NCBI GenBank assembly: GCA_947522735.1
Contig: CANNTZ010000036.1
Span: 1-24,705, forward strand
Origin: an uncultured Oscillospiraceae bacterium
GTDB lineage: Bacteria > Bacillota > Clostridia > Oscillospirales > Ruminococcaceae
Direction: 5' to 3'
DNA: 24,705 nucleotides
Positions within the stretch are counted from its first letter, which is position 1. Each line of letters opens with the position of its first letter. The notes beneath the pieces are model-generated. The model saw nothing but the letters and a program-made list of their open reading frames with translations, was not told the origin of the DNA and did no database searches. The translations under genes and the position numbers were made by a program. Positions 8,037 through 16,135 of the stretch are shown in pieces.

Positions 8037-9328
8037 TGATGGAGATAAACAGGGCGACAGCCGACGGACGGGCCGAATACGAGCTGCTGGCAAGGCTGCG
8101 CGAGCGCGGCGAGCAGACCGGCGCGATAGTGACCGAGCGCGTGAGCGCAATTCTTGACGCGGTGCGCCGCGGGGGAGACCGGGCGCTGTTTGAATATACA
8201 AAAAAGCTTGACGGCGTGGAGCTACAGGCGCTGGAGGTAACGCGCGACGAGATCAACGACGCGCTGACCGCGGCGGACGAGCGCTTCACCGGCGCGCTTT
8301 TGAATGCAATGGAAAATATCTCCGGCTTCCACAACAGGCAGAAGCGGCAGAGCTTCATAGACGCGCGCCCGGACGGCACGATTCTCGGGCAGCGGGTGCG
8401 CGGACTAAAGCGGGTGGGCATCTACGTTCCGGGCGGCACGGCGGCCTATCCGTCGTCGGTGCTGATGAACGCGGTTCCGGCGAAGATAGCGGGGGTGGAG
8501 GAGCTGATAATGACGACGCCGCCCGCCAGAAACGGACGCGCGAATCCGGATATACTTGCCGCCGCGGCGATAGCGGGGATAGACAGGGTGTTCCTGGTGG
8601 GCGGAGCGCAGGCGGTCGCGGCGCTCACCTACGGCACTGAGACGATCCCGAGGGTGGACAAGATCGTCGGCCCCGGAAACATCTACGTCGCCACGGCCAA
8701 GCGGCTTGTCTATGGCCGCGTCGATATCGACATGATAGCCGGCCCGAGCGAGATACTCATCCTTGCCGATCAAACCGCCGACCCGAAATATCTCGCAGCC
8801 GACCTGATGAGCCAGGCGGAGCACGACCCACTTGCCGCGGCGATATTGCTGACGACTGACGAGGGTATCGCGGAGCGGACCGTTGAAGAGATAGAGCGCC
8901 AGATACAGACGCTATCCCGCCGCGATATCGTCGAGCGCTCGCTGCGCGACTGCGGCGCGGTCATCGTCTGCCGTAGCGTGGAGGAGATGGCGGATATTGC
9001 CAATGAGATAGCTCCGGAGCATCTCGAGCTGATGATAGACGACCCGATGCGGCTGCTTGGGCGCATTGACAACGCGGGCTCGGTGTTTCTCGGCAAATAT
9101 TCCCCAGAGCCGCTTGGAGACTACTACGCGGGGCCAAACCACGTCCTCCCGACCGGCGGGACGGCGCGCTTCTTCTCGCCGCTCTCGGTGGACAGCTTCG
9201 TCAAGCGCTCCAGCTTCATCAGCTTCACCAGAGAGGCGCTGAGCGAGGCGAGCGGAGATATCACCGTCATCGCCGAGCGCGAGGGGCTGACTGCACATGC
9301 AAACTCCATCCGGGTGCGCTTTGAATAG
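8036..9328 (+). CDS. hisD: Histidinol dehydrogenase
   Basis: HisD oxidises L-histidinol to L-histidine in two NAD-dependent steps, the last of the pathway. The 430-aa product has the usual length. Zinc ligands are visible as Q260 and H263 (SQAEHD), D362 and H421. Catalytic E328 and H329 lie in APEHLEL, and H369 in GPNHVLPTGG; all align within one or two positions of the Escherichia coli numbering. The start ATG shares its A with the hisG stop (TGATG) and follows GAGAGG at 8 nt. A GTG at 8027 is possible but poorly placed. Confidence 0.96.
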   Translation: MMEINRATADGRAEYELLARLRERGEQTGAIVTERVSAILDAVRRGGDRALFEYTKKLDGVELQALEVTRDEINDALTAADERFTGALLNAMENISGFHNRQKRQSFIDARPDGTILGQRVRGLKRVGIYVPGGTAAYPSSVLMNAVPAKIAGVEELIMTTPPARNGRANPDILAAAAIAGIDRVFLVGGAQAVAALTYGTETIPRVDKIVGPGNIYVATAKRLVYGRVDIDMIAGPSEILILADQTADPKYLAADLMSQAEHDPLAAAILLTTDEGIAERTVEEIERQIQTLSRRDIVERSLRDCGAVIVCRSVEEMADIANEIAPEHLELMIDDPMRLLGRIDNAGSVFLGKYSPEPLGDYYAGPNHVLPTGGTARFFSPLSVDSFVKRSSFISFTREALSEASGDITVIAEREGLTAHANSIRVRFE

Positions 9329-9360
9329 AACCTTCAATTATTGATCAAGGAGTGTTACGT

Positions 9361-10410
9361 ATGTACGAGCTTCCCGAGAAGATACGAAGCTTCAAGCCGT
9401 ATGATCCGATAGAGGGCGAGTACGCGATACGTCTCGACGCAAACGAGAGCTTCGCCGACATCAACGACTATATCGAGGGCGGCGCGGCGGCGGTGGCGGC
9501 AAGGATAAAATTCAACCGCTATCCCGACGCGGCGGCAAAAAGGCTGTGCGAGGCGTTCGCCCTGGCGTTCGGCGTGGATGCGGAGAACGTGACGACCGGA
9601 AACGGCTCGGACGAGCTCATTTCTGTCATTACCTCCGCGCTGCTAAGCAAGGGCGACACGGTGCTGACGGTCGAGCCGGACTTCTCGATGTACCGCTTTT
9701 ATCCGGCGGTATACGAGCTGAGCGTACAGTCGGTCGCGAAGAACGAGGAGCTGACGGTGGACGCAGACGCGCTTATGGCGCGAGCAAACGAGCTGAACGC
9801 CGGGATGGTCATCTTCTCCAACCCCTGTAACCCCACCTCGACCGGAATAACGCGCGGCGAGGTGCTTAGGATAATCGAGGGCGTCAGAGGGCTTGTCGTG
9901 GTGGATGAGGCATATATGGACTTTTGGGACCAGTCGGTGCTGGACGTGGCCGCAGAGTACGACAACGTCATCGTGCTCAAAACCTGCTCCAAGGCACTGG
10001 GCTGCGCCGCAATGAGGATTGGCTTTGCGGTGGCGTGCCGGAGGATTACCGGCGCGCTGCGCGCAGTTAAGTCGCCGTATAACACCGACTCCTTCTCGCA
10101 GGAGCTGGGCGCGGAGCTGCTGGCAATCCCGGGGATAGTGGAAAAGCTCTCGGGGCTGATGATACGCTCGCGCGAGAAGCTTTATGACGGAATATGCTCG
10201 CTTAAAACGGAAAAACGTGATATAATAAAGGTATATCCGTCGCGCACCAACTTCGTATTCGTTGAGCTGCGCGACAGCCGGGACGTTTTCCAAGGGCTGC
10301 TCGCGCGCTCCATCGCAGTGCGCTGCTTCGACGGCTATCTGCGGATAACCGCCGGAACGGACGAGGAAAACGCCGCGGTAATATCGTCGTTGAAGGAGAT
10401 ATTGACATGA
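9361..10410 (+). CDS. hisC: Histidinol-phosphate aminotransferase
   Basis: HisC transfers the amino group from glutamate to imidazole-acetol phosphate, giving histidinol phosphate. The 349-aa product is a fold-type I PLP enzyme. N157 in NPCNPTSTG, D182 and Y185 in VVDEAYMDF, and the PLP lysine K211 in TCSKALG are visible. The ATG at 9361 lies 8 nt after AAGGAG; a GTG at 9352 is inside that site and is rejected. It overlaps the next gene by 4 nt (ATGA). The hisD to hisC gap is 32 nt. Confidence 0.94.
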   Translation: MYELPEKIRSFKPYDPIEGEYAIRLDANESFADINDYIEGGAAAVAARIKFNRYPDAAAKRLCEAFALAFGVDAENVTTGNGSDELISVITSALLSKGDTVLTVEPDFSMYRFYPAVYELSVQSVAKNEELTVDADALMARANELNAGMVIFSNPCNPTSTGITRGEVLRIIEGVRGLVVVDEAYMDFWDQSVLDVAAEYDNVIVLKTCSKALGCAAMRIGFAVACRRITGALRAVKSPYNTDSFSQELGAELLAIPGIVEKLSGLMIRSREKLYDGICSLKTEKRDIIKVYPSRTNFVFVELRDSRDVFQGLLARSIAVRCFDGYLRITAGTDEENAAVISSLKEILT

Positions 10411-11084
10411 AGGACTACTGCATTGCGCTGTTTGACCTCGACGGTACCGTGATCGATTCGGGGCTTGGGATTACCAACGCGCTGATGCACACGCTCCGGC
10501 ACTACGGCATCCCGATTCCGGAGAGGCGGGAGCTGTATAAATTCGTCGGCCCCTCGCTCTATGAGTCGCTTGAAAAGTATTACGGCTTCTCAAAGGACGG
10601 AGCGCGGGAGGCGGTGGGGGTCTATCGCGAATACTACAGGGATAAGGGCATATTCGAGATGAGCGTCTATGACGGCGTGCTGCCGCTGCTGCGTGCGCTG
10701 CATGAGGGCGGTCGAAGGGTGCTGCTGGCAACCTCAAAGCCGGAGCCGTTTGCGGAGATGATAATCGAACACATCGGCGCGGCAGGATATTTTGACGCCG
10801 TCGCGGGCAGCCTTCTGGACGGCTCGCGCGTCAGCAAGGACGAGGTCATCGAATACGCGCTCGGACGCTGCGGGATATCAGAGCGGGAGCAGGTGGTGAT
10901 GATAGGCGACCGGGACAGCGATATCCTTGGCGCGAAGCGCACGGGCATAGCGTCCATCGGAGTGCTCTACGGCTTTGGCAGCCGGGAGGAGCTGGAGGCG
11001 GCGCAGCCGGAGCACATTGCCGAGACGCCGCGCGATATCGGACGGATAATTCTGGGGGAAAATTACGTGGAGGCGGAAAAATGA
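10407..11084 (+). CDS. HAD-superfamily phosphatase, candidate histidinol-phosphatase
   Basis: The 225-aa product is a class IA HAD hydrolase of the Gph/phosphoglycolate-phosphatase type. It has motif I FDLDGTV (D10 and D12), motif II ATS (108-110), a motif III lysine near K144, and motif IV GDRDSD (D168 to D172), with a helical cap at about 18-90. By sequence alone the substrate cannot be named, and Gph-like phosphatases act on many phosphosugars. Context is telling: it overlaps hisC by 4 nt, hisC makes histidinol phosphate, and no HisN, HisB-N or PHP-type HisJ/HisK phosphatase is present in the otherwise complete operon. Histidinol-phosphate phosphatase is therefore the favoured inference; phosphoglycolate or nucleotide phosphatase is the alternative. 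Confidence 0.85.
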   Translation: MKDYCIALFDLDGTVIDSGLGITNALMHTLRHYGIPIPERRELYKFVGPSLYESLEKYYGFSKDGAREAVGVYREYYRDKGIFEMSVYDGVLPLLRALHEGGRRVLLATSKPEPFAEMIIEHIGAAGYFDAVAGSLLDGSRVSKDEVIEYALGRCGISEREQVVMIGDRDSDILGAKRTGIASIGVLYGFGSREELEAAQPEHIAETPRDIGRIILGENYVEAEK

Positions 11085-12106
11085 GAGAGATAACGCTTGG
11101 AGCGACGGGGATAACCTCCCCGCAGAACGCTTTTGGCGCGTTGCCGGTGCAGCGCGTGACGGCGGAATACGCAGGAGCGCTGTTTAAAAAGGCATATGCC
11201 GCGGGAATGAGCTTTTTCGATACGGCGCGCGCCTACTCGGACAGCGAGGAAAAGCTGGGGCTGGCGCTCGCGGACGTCCGGGAAAGCATATTCATCGCAA
11301 CCAAGACGGCGGCGCAGAACGCGGCGGATTTCCGGCGCGACCTCGAAACGAGCCTTGAAAAGCTCCGGACGGATTACATCGACATATATCAGTTCCATAA
11401 CCCGGCATTCTGCCCAAGGCCGGGCGACGGCACCGGGCTTTACGAGGCGATGCTGGAGGCAAGGGCGCAGGGGAAGATACGCCATATCGGCATCACCAAC
11501 CACCGGCTGAACGTGGCGGAGGAGGCGGTGCGCTCGGGGCTTTACGAGACGCTGCAATTCCCGTTCTGCCACCTCGCGACTGATAAGGATATCGCGCTGG
11601 TGAAGCTCTGCAAGGAGAAAAACATCGGATTCATCGCGATGAAGGCGCTCTCCGGCGGGCTTATCACCAACTCGGCGGCGGCAATGGCGTGGATGAACGA
11701 ATATGACAACGTCCTGCCGATATGGGGTGTCCAGCGCGAAAGCGAGCTTGACGAGTTTATCTCATATTTTGACAGGACGCCGGAGCTGAGCGGCGAGCTC
11801 AAAGCGGTCATCGAGCACGACCGTGCGGAGCTGACCGGCGGCTTCTGCCGCGGCTGCGGCTATTGTATGCCCTGCCCGGCGGGGATAGAGATCAACAACT
11901 GCGCGCGGATGATACAGATGATACGCCGCAGTCCGTCGGCGGGCTGGCTGACGGAGGAAAACCGGGCAAAGATGATGAGGATAAAAAGCTGCACCGGATG
12001 CGGAGGATGCAGGCGCAAATGTCCCTACGGACTGGACACGCCGGAGCTGCTTAAACGCAATCTTGAGGATTACGAGAACATCCTCGCAGGCAGGGTGCAG
12101 GTGTGA
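11081..12106 (+). CDS. Aldo/keto reductase with C-terminal ferredoxin-like domain
   Basis: The 341-aa product has an aldo/keto reductase barrel (about 1-235) with the full catalytic tetrad D47, Y52, K75 and H106 (FFDTARAYS, TKTA, QFHNP). The C-terminal domain has two clusters of four cysteines (C256, C259, C262, C265 and C304, C307, C310, C314), typical of two [4Fe-4S] clusters. This fused form is common in anaerobes, and its substrate is generally unknown. It overlaps the HAD gene by 4 nt and is followed after 19 nt by hisB, so it is embedded in the histidine operon although no known histidine step needs it. It probably acts in the cytoplasm, as no signal peptide is present. The substrate cannot be assigned. 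Confidence 0.9.
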   Translation: MREITLGATGITSPQNAFGALPVQRVTAEYAGALFKKAYAAGMSFFDTARAYSDSEEKLGLALADVRESIFIATKTAAQNAADFRRDLETSLEKLRTDYIDIYQFHNPAFCPRPGDGTGLYEAMLEARAQGKIRHIGITNHRLNVAEEAVRSGLYETLQFPFCHLATDKDIALVKLCKEKNIGFIAMKALSGGLITNSAAAMAWMNEYDNVLPIWGVQRESELDEFISYFDRTPELSGELKAVIEHDRAELTGGFCRGCGYCMPCPAGIEINNCARMIQMIRRSPSAGWLTEENRAKMMRIKSCTGCGGCRRKCPYGLDTPELLKRNLEDYENILAGRVQV

Positions 12107-12125
12107 CGTAAGGGGAGGCGACGGG

Positions 12126-12707
12126 ATGAGGAGTGCGGAAATTGCGCGCAAAACCGGCGAGACGGATATCAGGGCAACGCTCTGCCTTGACGGAGGAGCA
12201 TACGAGATTTCTACAGGAATCGGCTTTTTTGACCACATGCTTGAGGCGTTCGCGGTTCACGGCGGCTTCGGGCTGGAGATGACGGCGAGGGGCGACCTCG
12301 AGGTGGACTGCCACCACACCGTCGAGGACGCCGGAATCGTGCTGGGACGGGCCATCGCCGCGGCGCTCGGGGATAAAAAAGGCGTCGCGCGCTTCGGGAG
12401 CAGTCTGCTGCCTATGGACGAGACGCTCGCCGAGTGCGCGCTGGACATAAGCGGACGGCCCTATTTTGTCTGGAATGCGCCTGAGACGCTGCAAACGGGG
12501 AGTGTGGGCGGCTTTGACTGCTGCATGGCGGAGGAATTTTTCCGCGCAGTGGCGATGAACGCCGGAATCACACTGCATCTTGGCGTCCGCTATGGGCGCA
12601 ACGCGCACCACATCATCGAGGCGCTGTTCAAGGCGTTCGCACGCGCGCTCGCGCAGGCGTCGCGTATCACCGGAGAGGGCATTCTCTCCACAAAGGGGAC
12701 GTTGTGA
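12126..12707 (+). CDS. hisB: Imidazoleglycerol-phosphate dehydratase
   Basis: HisB dehydrates imidazole-glycerol phosphate to imidazole-acetol phosphate, the substrate of HisC. The product is 193 aa, the monofunctional form without the N-terminal phosphatase domain of enteric HisB. Manganese-binding motifs are present: GIGFFDHML (31-39), DCHHTVED (61-68) and a C-terminal RNAHHIIEALFK. The ATG at 12126 lies 7 nt after GGGGAGG; the longer open frame starting at 12063 overlaps the reductase and lacks a ribosome-binding site. The stop codon shares one base with the hisH start. Confidence 0.96.
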   Translation: MRSAEIARKTGETDIRATLCLDGGAYEISTGIGFFDHMLEAFAVHGGFGLEMTARGDLEVDCHHTVEDAGIVLGRAIAAALGDKKGVARFGSSLLPMDETLAECALDISGRPYFVWNAPETLQTGSVGGFDCCMAEEFFRAVAMNAGITLHLGVRYGRNAHHIIEALFKAFARALAQASRITGEGILSTKGTL

Positions 12708-13309
12708 TGATAGCCGTGATAGACTATGGGGCGGGGAATATTTTCAGCATCGTCAACGCGCTGGACTATATCGGCTGCAAGAGCGTACTGACGTGTGACA
12801 GGAGCGTCATCGAGGAGGCGGACAGCGTGATTCTTCCGGGCGTCGGCGCGTTTCCGGAAGCAATGCGCCGTCTTGGCGAAGCGGGGCTTATAGACACGAT
12901 ACGTGCGCAGGCAGGACAAAAGCCGCTGCTCGGCATCTGTCTCGGGATGCAGGCGCTGTTTGAAAAGGGCTGCGAGTTTGAGGAGACCGACGGTCTGGGG
13001 CTTGTCCCGGGCGAGGTGAGACGGCTGGACACAGGGGGGCTGAAGCTCCCGCACATGGGCTGGAACAGCGTCAGGATAGACAAAGAATGTGAGCTGACGC
13101 AGGGGCTCCGCGACGGCGACATGCTCTATTTCGTCCATTCCTACGCAGCGCGCACGTCGGACGTATACGTCTCGCTCTCCTGCGAATACGGCGAGCGCTT
13201 CCCGGCGCTCGTCCATTCCGGATACGTATACGGCGCGCAATTCCATCCGGAAAAAAGCGGCCCGGTGGGGCTGAGGATACTAAGAAGCTTTGCCGCGCTG
13301 AAAAAATGA
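12707..13309 (+). CDS. hisH: Imidazole glycerol phosphate synthase, glutamine amidotransferase subunit
   Basis: HisH hydrolyses glutamine and channels ammonia to HisF. The 200-aa product is a class I glutamine amidotransferase with nucleophile C78 in GICLGMQ and H180 and E182 in QFHPEKSG, plus the DYGAGN start typical of the family. The ATG at 12707 overlaps the hisB stop (TGATGA) and follows AAGGGG. A GTG one codon earlier is equally possible. Its partner hisF lies two genes downstream. Confidence 0.96.
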   Translation: MIAVIDYGAGNIFSIVNALDYIGCKSVLTCDRSVIEEADSVILPGVGAFPEAMRRLGEAGLIDTIRAQAGQKPLLGICLGMQALFEKGCEFEETDGLGLVPGEVRRLDTGGLKLPHMGWNSVRIDKECELTQGLRDGDMLYFVHSYAARTSDVYVSLSCEYGERFPALVHSGYVYGAQFHPEKSGPVGLRILRSFAALKK

Positions 13310-13384
13310 GTTCGCCGCCGCGCAAAGCAAGGGGAAAGCCCGGAGCGGCTTGCGGCAGTCAATATTTTCATCCCGGAGGTCAAT

Positions 13385-14104
13385 ATGATAATTTTTCCGG
13401 CAATCGATATCAAGGGCGGCGAGTGCGTCCGGCTCTACCGCGGCGACTATGCGACGGCGCATAGGGTTGCGGAGGATCCGCTCGCGACGGCAAGGCGCTT
13501 TTACGCGGACGGCGCGGAGTGGGTGCATATGGTCGATCTCGACGGCGCGAGGAGCGGAGCTGCGGCGAATATGGATATATTCAGAGAGGTTGCGGCAAGC
13601 TCCGGTCTTAAAGTCGAGCTCGGCGGCGGCATACGCGACATGGCGGCGGTCGAGCGCTGTCTGGAAGCGGGGATCGAGCGCGTTATACTCGGCTCGGCGG
13701 CAGTGAAGAGCCCGGAGCTCGTCCGTGAGGCGGCAGGGAAATATGCGGAGCGCATCGCCGTGGGCATCGACGCGCGCGAGGGCTTTGTCAGCGCCGAGGG
13801 CTGGACAGAGGACAGCAGCGTGAACTATATAGAGCTTGCAAAGCGCATGGAGGACGCGGGCGTGAGAACGGTGATCTTCACCGACATCTCGCGTGACGGA
13901 ATGCTCTCGGGGCCGAACCTTGAGCAGCTCGGCGCGCTCAGCACAGCGGTCGGGTGCAATATCACGGCGAGCGGCGGCATACGCGACATCGGCGATATCC
14001 GCGCGCTCGCGGCAATGGGGCTTTACGGCGCTATCTGCGGCAAATCGATATACAGCGGCACGCTCTCGCTCAGCGAGGCGGTCGCGGAAGCTTGTGGGGG
14101 CTGA
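13385..14104 (+). CDS. hisA: ProFAR isomerase (phosphoribosylformimino-5-aminoimidazole carboxamide ribotide isomerase)
   Basis: HisA opens the ribose ring of ProFAR by an Amadori rearrangement to PRFAR. The 239-aa product is a half-barrel-repeat TIM barrel with catalytic D8 (AIDIKGG) and D129 (GIDAREG), and the phosphate-binding ELGGGIRD and ASGGIRD loops. The ATG follows GGAGG (13375-13379) at 5 nt. The 75-nt gap behind hisH is the largest inside the operon. It holds only a weak imperfect hairpin, and I see no internal promoter. Confidence 0.95.
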   Translation: MIIFPAIDIKGGECVRLYRGDYATAHRVAEDPLATARRFYADGAEWVHMVDLDGARSGAAANMDIFREVAASSGLKVELGGGIRDMAAVERCLEAGIERVILGSAAVKSPELVREAAGKYAERIAVGIDAREGFVSAEGWTEDSSVNYIELAKRMEDAGVRTVIFTDISRDGMLSGPNLEQLGALSTAVGCNITASGGIRDIGDIRALAAMGLYGAICGKSIYSGTLSLSEAVAEACGG

Positions 14105-14106
14105 AA

Positions 14107-14883
14107 ATGCTTGCAAAGAGGATAATCCCATGCCTCGATGTGCGCGGAGGCAGAGTAGTCAAGGGGATAAATTTCGTCGGGATAAAGGAGGTCGGCGACC
14201 CGGTCGAGTGCGCGATAGCCTACGACCGCCAGGGTGCGGACGAGATAGCCTTTCTCGACATAACCGCCTCGCACGAGGGGCGCGGCACGGTGGTGGACGT
14301 GGTGCGGCGCACCGCGAAAAATGTCTTTGTGCCGCTGACGGTTGGCGGCGGCATACGCTCTGTGGAGGATATGCGCGGGCTGCTGCGCGCGGGCGCAGAC
14401 AAGATCTCGATAAACTCGCAGGCGGTGGCGCAGCCGGAGCTGATAACCGCCGGAGCCGAACGCTTCGGCAGCCAGTGCATCGTCGTCGCCGTCGATGCGC
14501 GGCGCAACGGCGCGGGCGGCTTCAACGTGTTCGTCCATGGCGGGCGCATCGATACCGGCATCGACGCGCTGTGGTGGGCGCGAGAGGTGGAACGGCTCGG
14601 TGCGGGGGAGCTTCTGCTTACCTCGATGGACGCCGACGGCACGAGAGCGGGCTTTGACCTCGAGCTCACCTCGCGGGTGACGGAGAAGGCGGGGATACCG
14701 GTAATTGCGTCGGGCGGGGGCGGCTGCCTTGAGGATTTTGCGCAGGCGTTCACGACGGGCGGAGCCGACGCGGCGCTGGCGGCGTCGCTGTTCCATTACG
14801 GCGAGCTGAGCGTCGGGCAGGTCAAGCGCTACATAGCGTCAAGGGGTATCCCGGCACGTATCACGGAGGAGGAGACGGCATGA
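14107..14883 (+). CDS. hisF: Imidazole glycerol phosphate synthase, cyclase subunit
   Basis: HisF uses ammonia from HisH to convert PRFAR to imidazole-glycerol phosphate and AICAR. The 258-aa TIM barrel has catalytic D11 (IPCLDVRGG) and D130 (VAVDARRN), and phosphate-binding TVGGGIRS and ASGGGG loops. The ATG at 14107 follows GGGGG at the end of hisA, only 2 nt after its stop. The open frame extends upstream to 13954 inside hisA, without a start signal. The gene overlaps hisI by 4 nt (ATGA). Confidence 0.96.
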   Translation: MLAKRIIPCLDVRGGRVVKGINFVGIKEVGDPVECAIAYDRQGADEIAFLDITASHEGRGTVVDVVRRTAKNVFVPLTVGGGIRSVEDMRGLLRAGADKISINSQAVAQPELITAGAERFGSQCIVVAVDARRNGAGGFNVFVHGGRIDTGIDALWWAREVERLGAGELLLTSMDADGTRAGFDLELTSRVTEKAGIPVIASGGGGCLEDFAQAFTTGGADAALAASLFHYGELSVGQVKRYIASRGIPARITEEETA

Positions 14884-15221
14884 ACGTTGACAAAGGCTGC
14901 AATATGGCGGCGCTGTTTCAAAAAGCGGAGCTGCTGCCGGTGATTGTGCAGGAAGAATGCAGCGGCGAGGTGCTGATGCTTGCGTATATGAACCGCGAGA
15001 GTCTGGAGCTGACGCTTAAAACGGGCTATACATGGTTTTACAGCCGCTCGCGCCGGGAGCTTTGGAACAAGGGCGCGACCTCCGGGCACCTGCAAAGGGT
15101 GATATCGCTGACGGCGGACTGCGACGACGACACGCTGCTCGCTGTGGTGGAGCAGATAGGCCCCGCCTGTCACACCGGGAGCCATAGCTGCTTTTTTAAA
15201 AAAATCGCGTGGGAGGAATGA
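14880..15221 (+). CDS. hisI: Phosphoribosyl-AMP cyclohydrolase
   Basis: HisI hydrolyses the purine ring of phosphoribosyl-AMP to give ProFAR. The 113-aa product is the stand-alone form, not fused to HisE. It shows the metal-binding segments D80-C81-D82-D84 and GPACHTG with C97, H98 and a later C104, as well as GATSGHLQ. The start overlaps the hisF stop by 4 nt. The hisE start follows after 3 nt. Confidence 0.95.
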   Translation: MNVDKGCNMAALFQKAELLPVIVQEECSGEVLMLAYMNRESLELTLKTGYTWFYSRSRRELWNKGATSGHLQRVISLTADCDDDTLLAVVEQIGPACHTGSHSCFFKKIAWEE

Positions 15222-15224
15222 TCG

Positions 15225-15551
15225 ATGAAGGACGCGCTTTCGGAGCTTTACGAGGTGGTGCTCGAACGCAAAAACGAGAGGCGGGAGGGCTCCTACACCT
15301 GCTATCTGTTTGAAAAGGGATTGGACAAGATACTGAAAAAGTGCGGCGAGGAGTGCGCGGAGGTCATCATTGCCGCGAAAAACGGCGACAACGCCGACAC
15401 CGCGAACGAGATATGCGACCTGCTCTATCACCTGACGGTGCTTATGGCGGCGCAGGGCATTTCGGTCGATGAGGTGAACGCAATACTGCGCGAGCGCGGC
15501 AAAAAGGCTGGAAACCTCAAGACCTTCCATCAGGTGGACAGGAACACCTGA
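15225..15551 (+). CDS. hisE: Phosphoribosyl-ATP pyrophosphatase
   Basis: HisE removes pyrophosphate from phosphoribosyl-ATP, the second pathway step. The 108-aa product belongs to the all-alpha NTP pyrophosphohydrolase (MazG-like) fold, with the metal-binding pattern E42-E43-xx-E46 (KKCGEECAE) and E62-xx-D65 (NEICDLLYH). The ATG lies 8 nt after GGAGG (15212-15216). It is the last histidine gene. The following 88 nt before the rpsT promoter contain only a weak hairpin (15566-15587) with a distant T-run, so termination is uncertain. Confidence 0.94.
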   Translation: MKDALSELYEVVLERKNERREGSYTCYLFEKGLDKILKKCGEECAEVIIAAKNGDNADTANEICDLLYHLTVLMAAQGISVDEVNAILRERGKKAGNLKTFHQVDRNT

Positions 15552-15565
15552 CGGCAATTGCATCG

Positions 15566-15627
15566 ATTCGACCGTTGACGGACGAATGAGAATGTACAAT
15601 TTGAGAAGATAATTTTTTCAAATTTTT
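15566..15627 (+). terminator. Possible weak terminator after hisE
   Basis: ATTCG-A-CCG (15566-15574) can pair with CGG-A-CGAAT (15579-15587) around a TTGA loop, with one A/A mismatch. The nearest T-runs (15613-15618 and 15623-15627) are about 25 nt away, so this is a poor intrinsic terminator. Read-through into rpsT is possible. Confidence 0.25.
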
Positions 15628-15636
15628 CTGAAAAAA
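15613..15636. repeat. AT-rich inverted repeat upstream of the rpsT promoter
   Basis: TTTTTTCA (15613-15620) and TGAAAAAA (15629-15636) are perfect 8-bp arms around an 8-nt loop. They end 3 nt before the -35 box of rpsT. The A/T tracts could serve as an UP element for RNA polymerase, or the stem could help end hisE transcripts. Confidence 0.5.
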
Positions 15637-15639
15637 CAG

Positions 15640-15668
15640 TTGATATTTTCCGTGAAAAATGTTATCAT
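15640..15668 (+). promoter_or_regulatory. Sigma-A promoter of rpsT
   Basis: The -35 box TTGATA (15640-15645) and -10 box TATCAT (15663-15668) are separated by 17 nt. The -10 is identical to that of the histidine operon. The predicted leader of about 46 nt carries the strong AAAGGAGGTG ribosome-binding site of rpsT. Confidence 0.75.
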
Positions 15669-15720
15669 AGATATCAGTGTCGGTGTATACTGCTTATGTT
15701 TGTAAAAGGAGGTGTTTTGG

Positions 15721-15981
15721 ATGCCCAACATCAAATCCGCTGAGAAAAGAGTTCTGGTCAACAAGGCCAAGGCTGGCAACAACAAGATGGCGAAGTCCAA
15801 TCTCAAGACGGTCATCAAGAAGGCAGAAGCTGCTATTGAGGCTAACGACGCCAACAAGAACGACGCCGTGAAGCTTGCTATAAAGAAGATCGACCAGTGC
15901 TGCGCCAAGGGTATACTCGCGAAGAATACCGCTTCCCGCAGGAAGTCCGCTCTTGCCGTTAAGCTCAACAAGGTCGGCTGA
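15721..15981 (+). CDS. rpsT: 30S ribosomal protein S20
   Basis: S20 binds 16S rRNA early in assembly of the 30S subunit. The 86-aa product is lysine- and alanine-rich with the family N-terminus MPNIKSAEKR and the C-terminal ILAKNTASRRKSAL segment. The ATG lies 7 nt after AAAGGAGGTG (15704-15713). A GTG at 15712 falls inside that site and is rejected. Codon use is of the highly expressed kind, favouring AAG and AAC. The gene is monocistronic, with its own promoter and terminator. Confidence 0.96.
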   Translation: MPNIKSAEKRVLVNKAKAGNNKMAKSNLKTVIKKAEAAIEANDANKNDAVKLAIKKIDQCCAKGILAKNTASRRKSALAVKLNKVG

Positions 15982-16050
15982 GCTTTTGGAAGGATGGGGC
16001 AATCGATGTCTGTAGCTTACCGGTTGCTCGATATACTTGAGAGCTAACAA

Positions 16051-16102
16051 TAAAAGCGGCTTTTCACGCCTTTTGGCGTAAAAGGTCTGCTTTTTTGTTT
16101 TT
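16051..16102 (+). terminator. Intrinsic terminator of rpsT
   Basis: AAAAGC-GG-CTTTT-C-ACGCC pairs with GGCGT-AAAAG-GTCT-GCTTTT around a TTTT loop. The right arm runs straight into a T-rich tail (16091-16102). It ends the rpsT transcript and separates it from the HD-hydrolase gene. Confidence 0.85.
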
Positions 16103-16135
16103 ATATTTGATTTTGCGCACATCGGGAGGCGTGAC

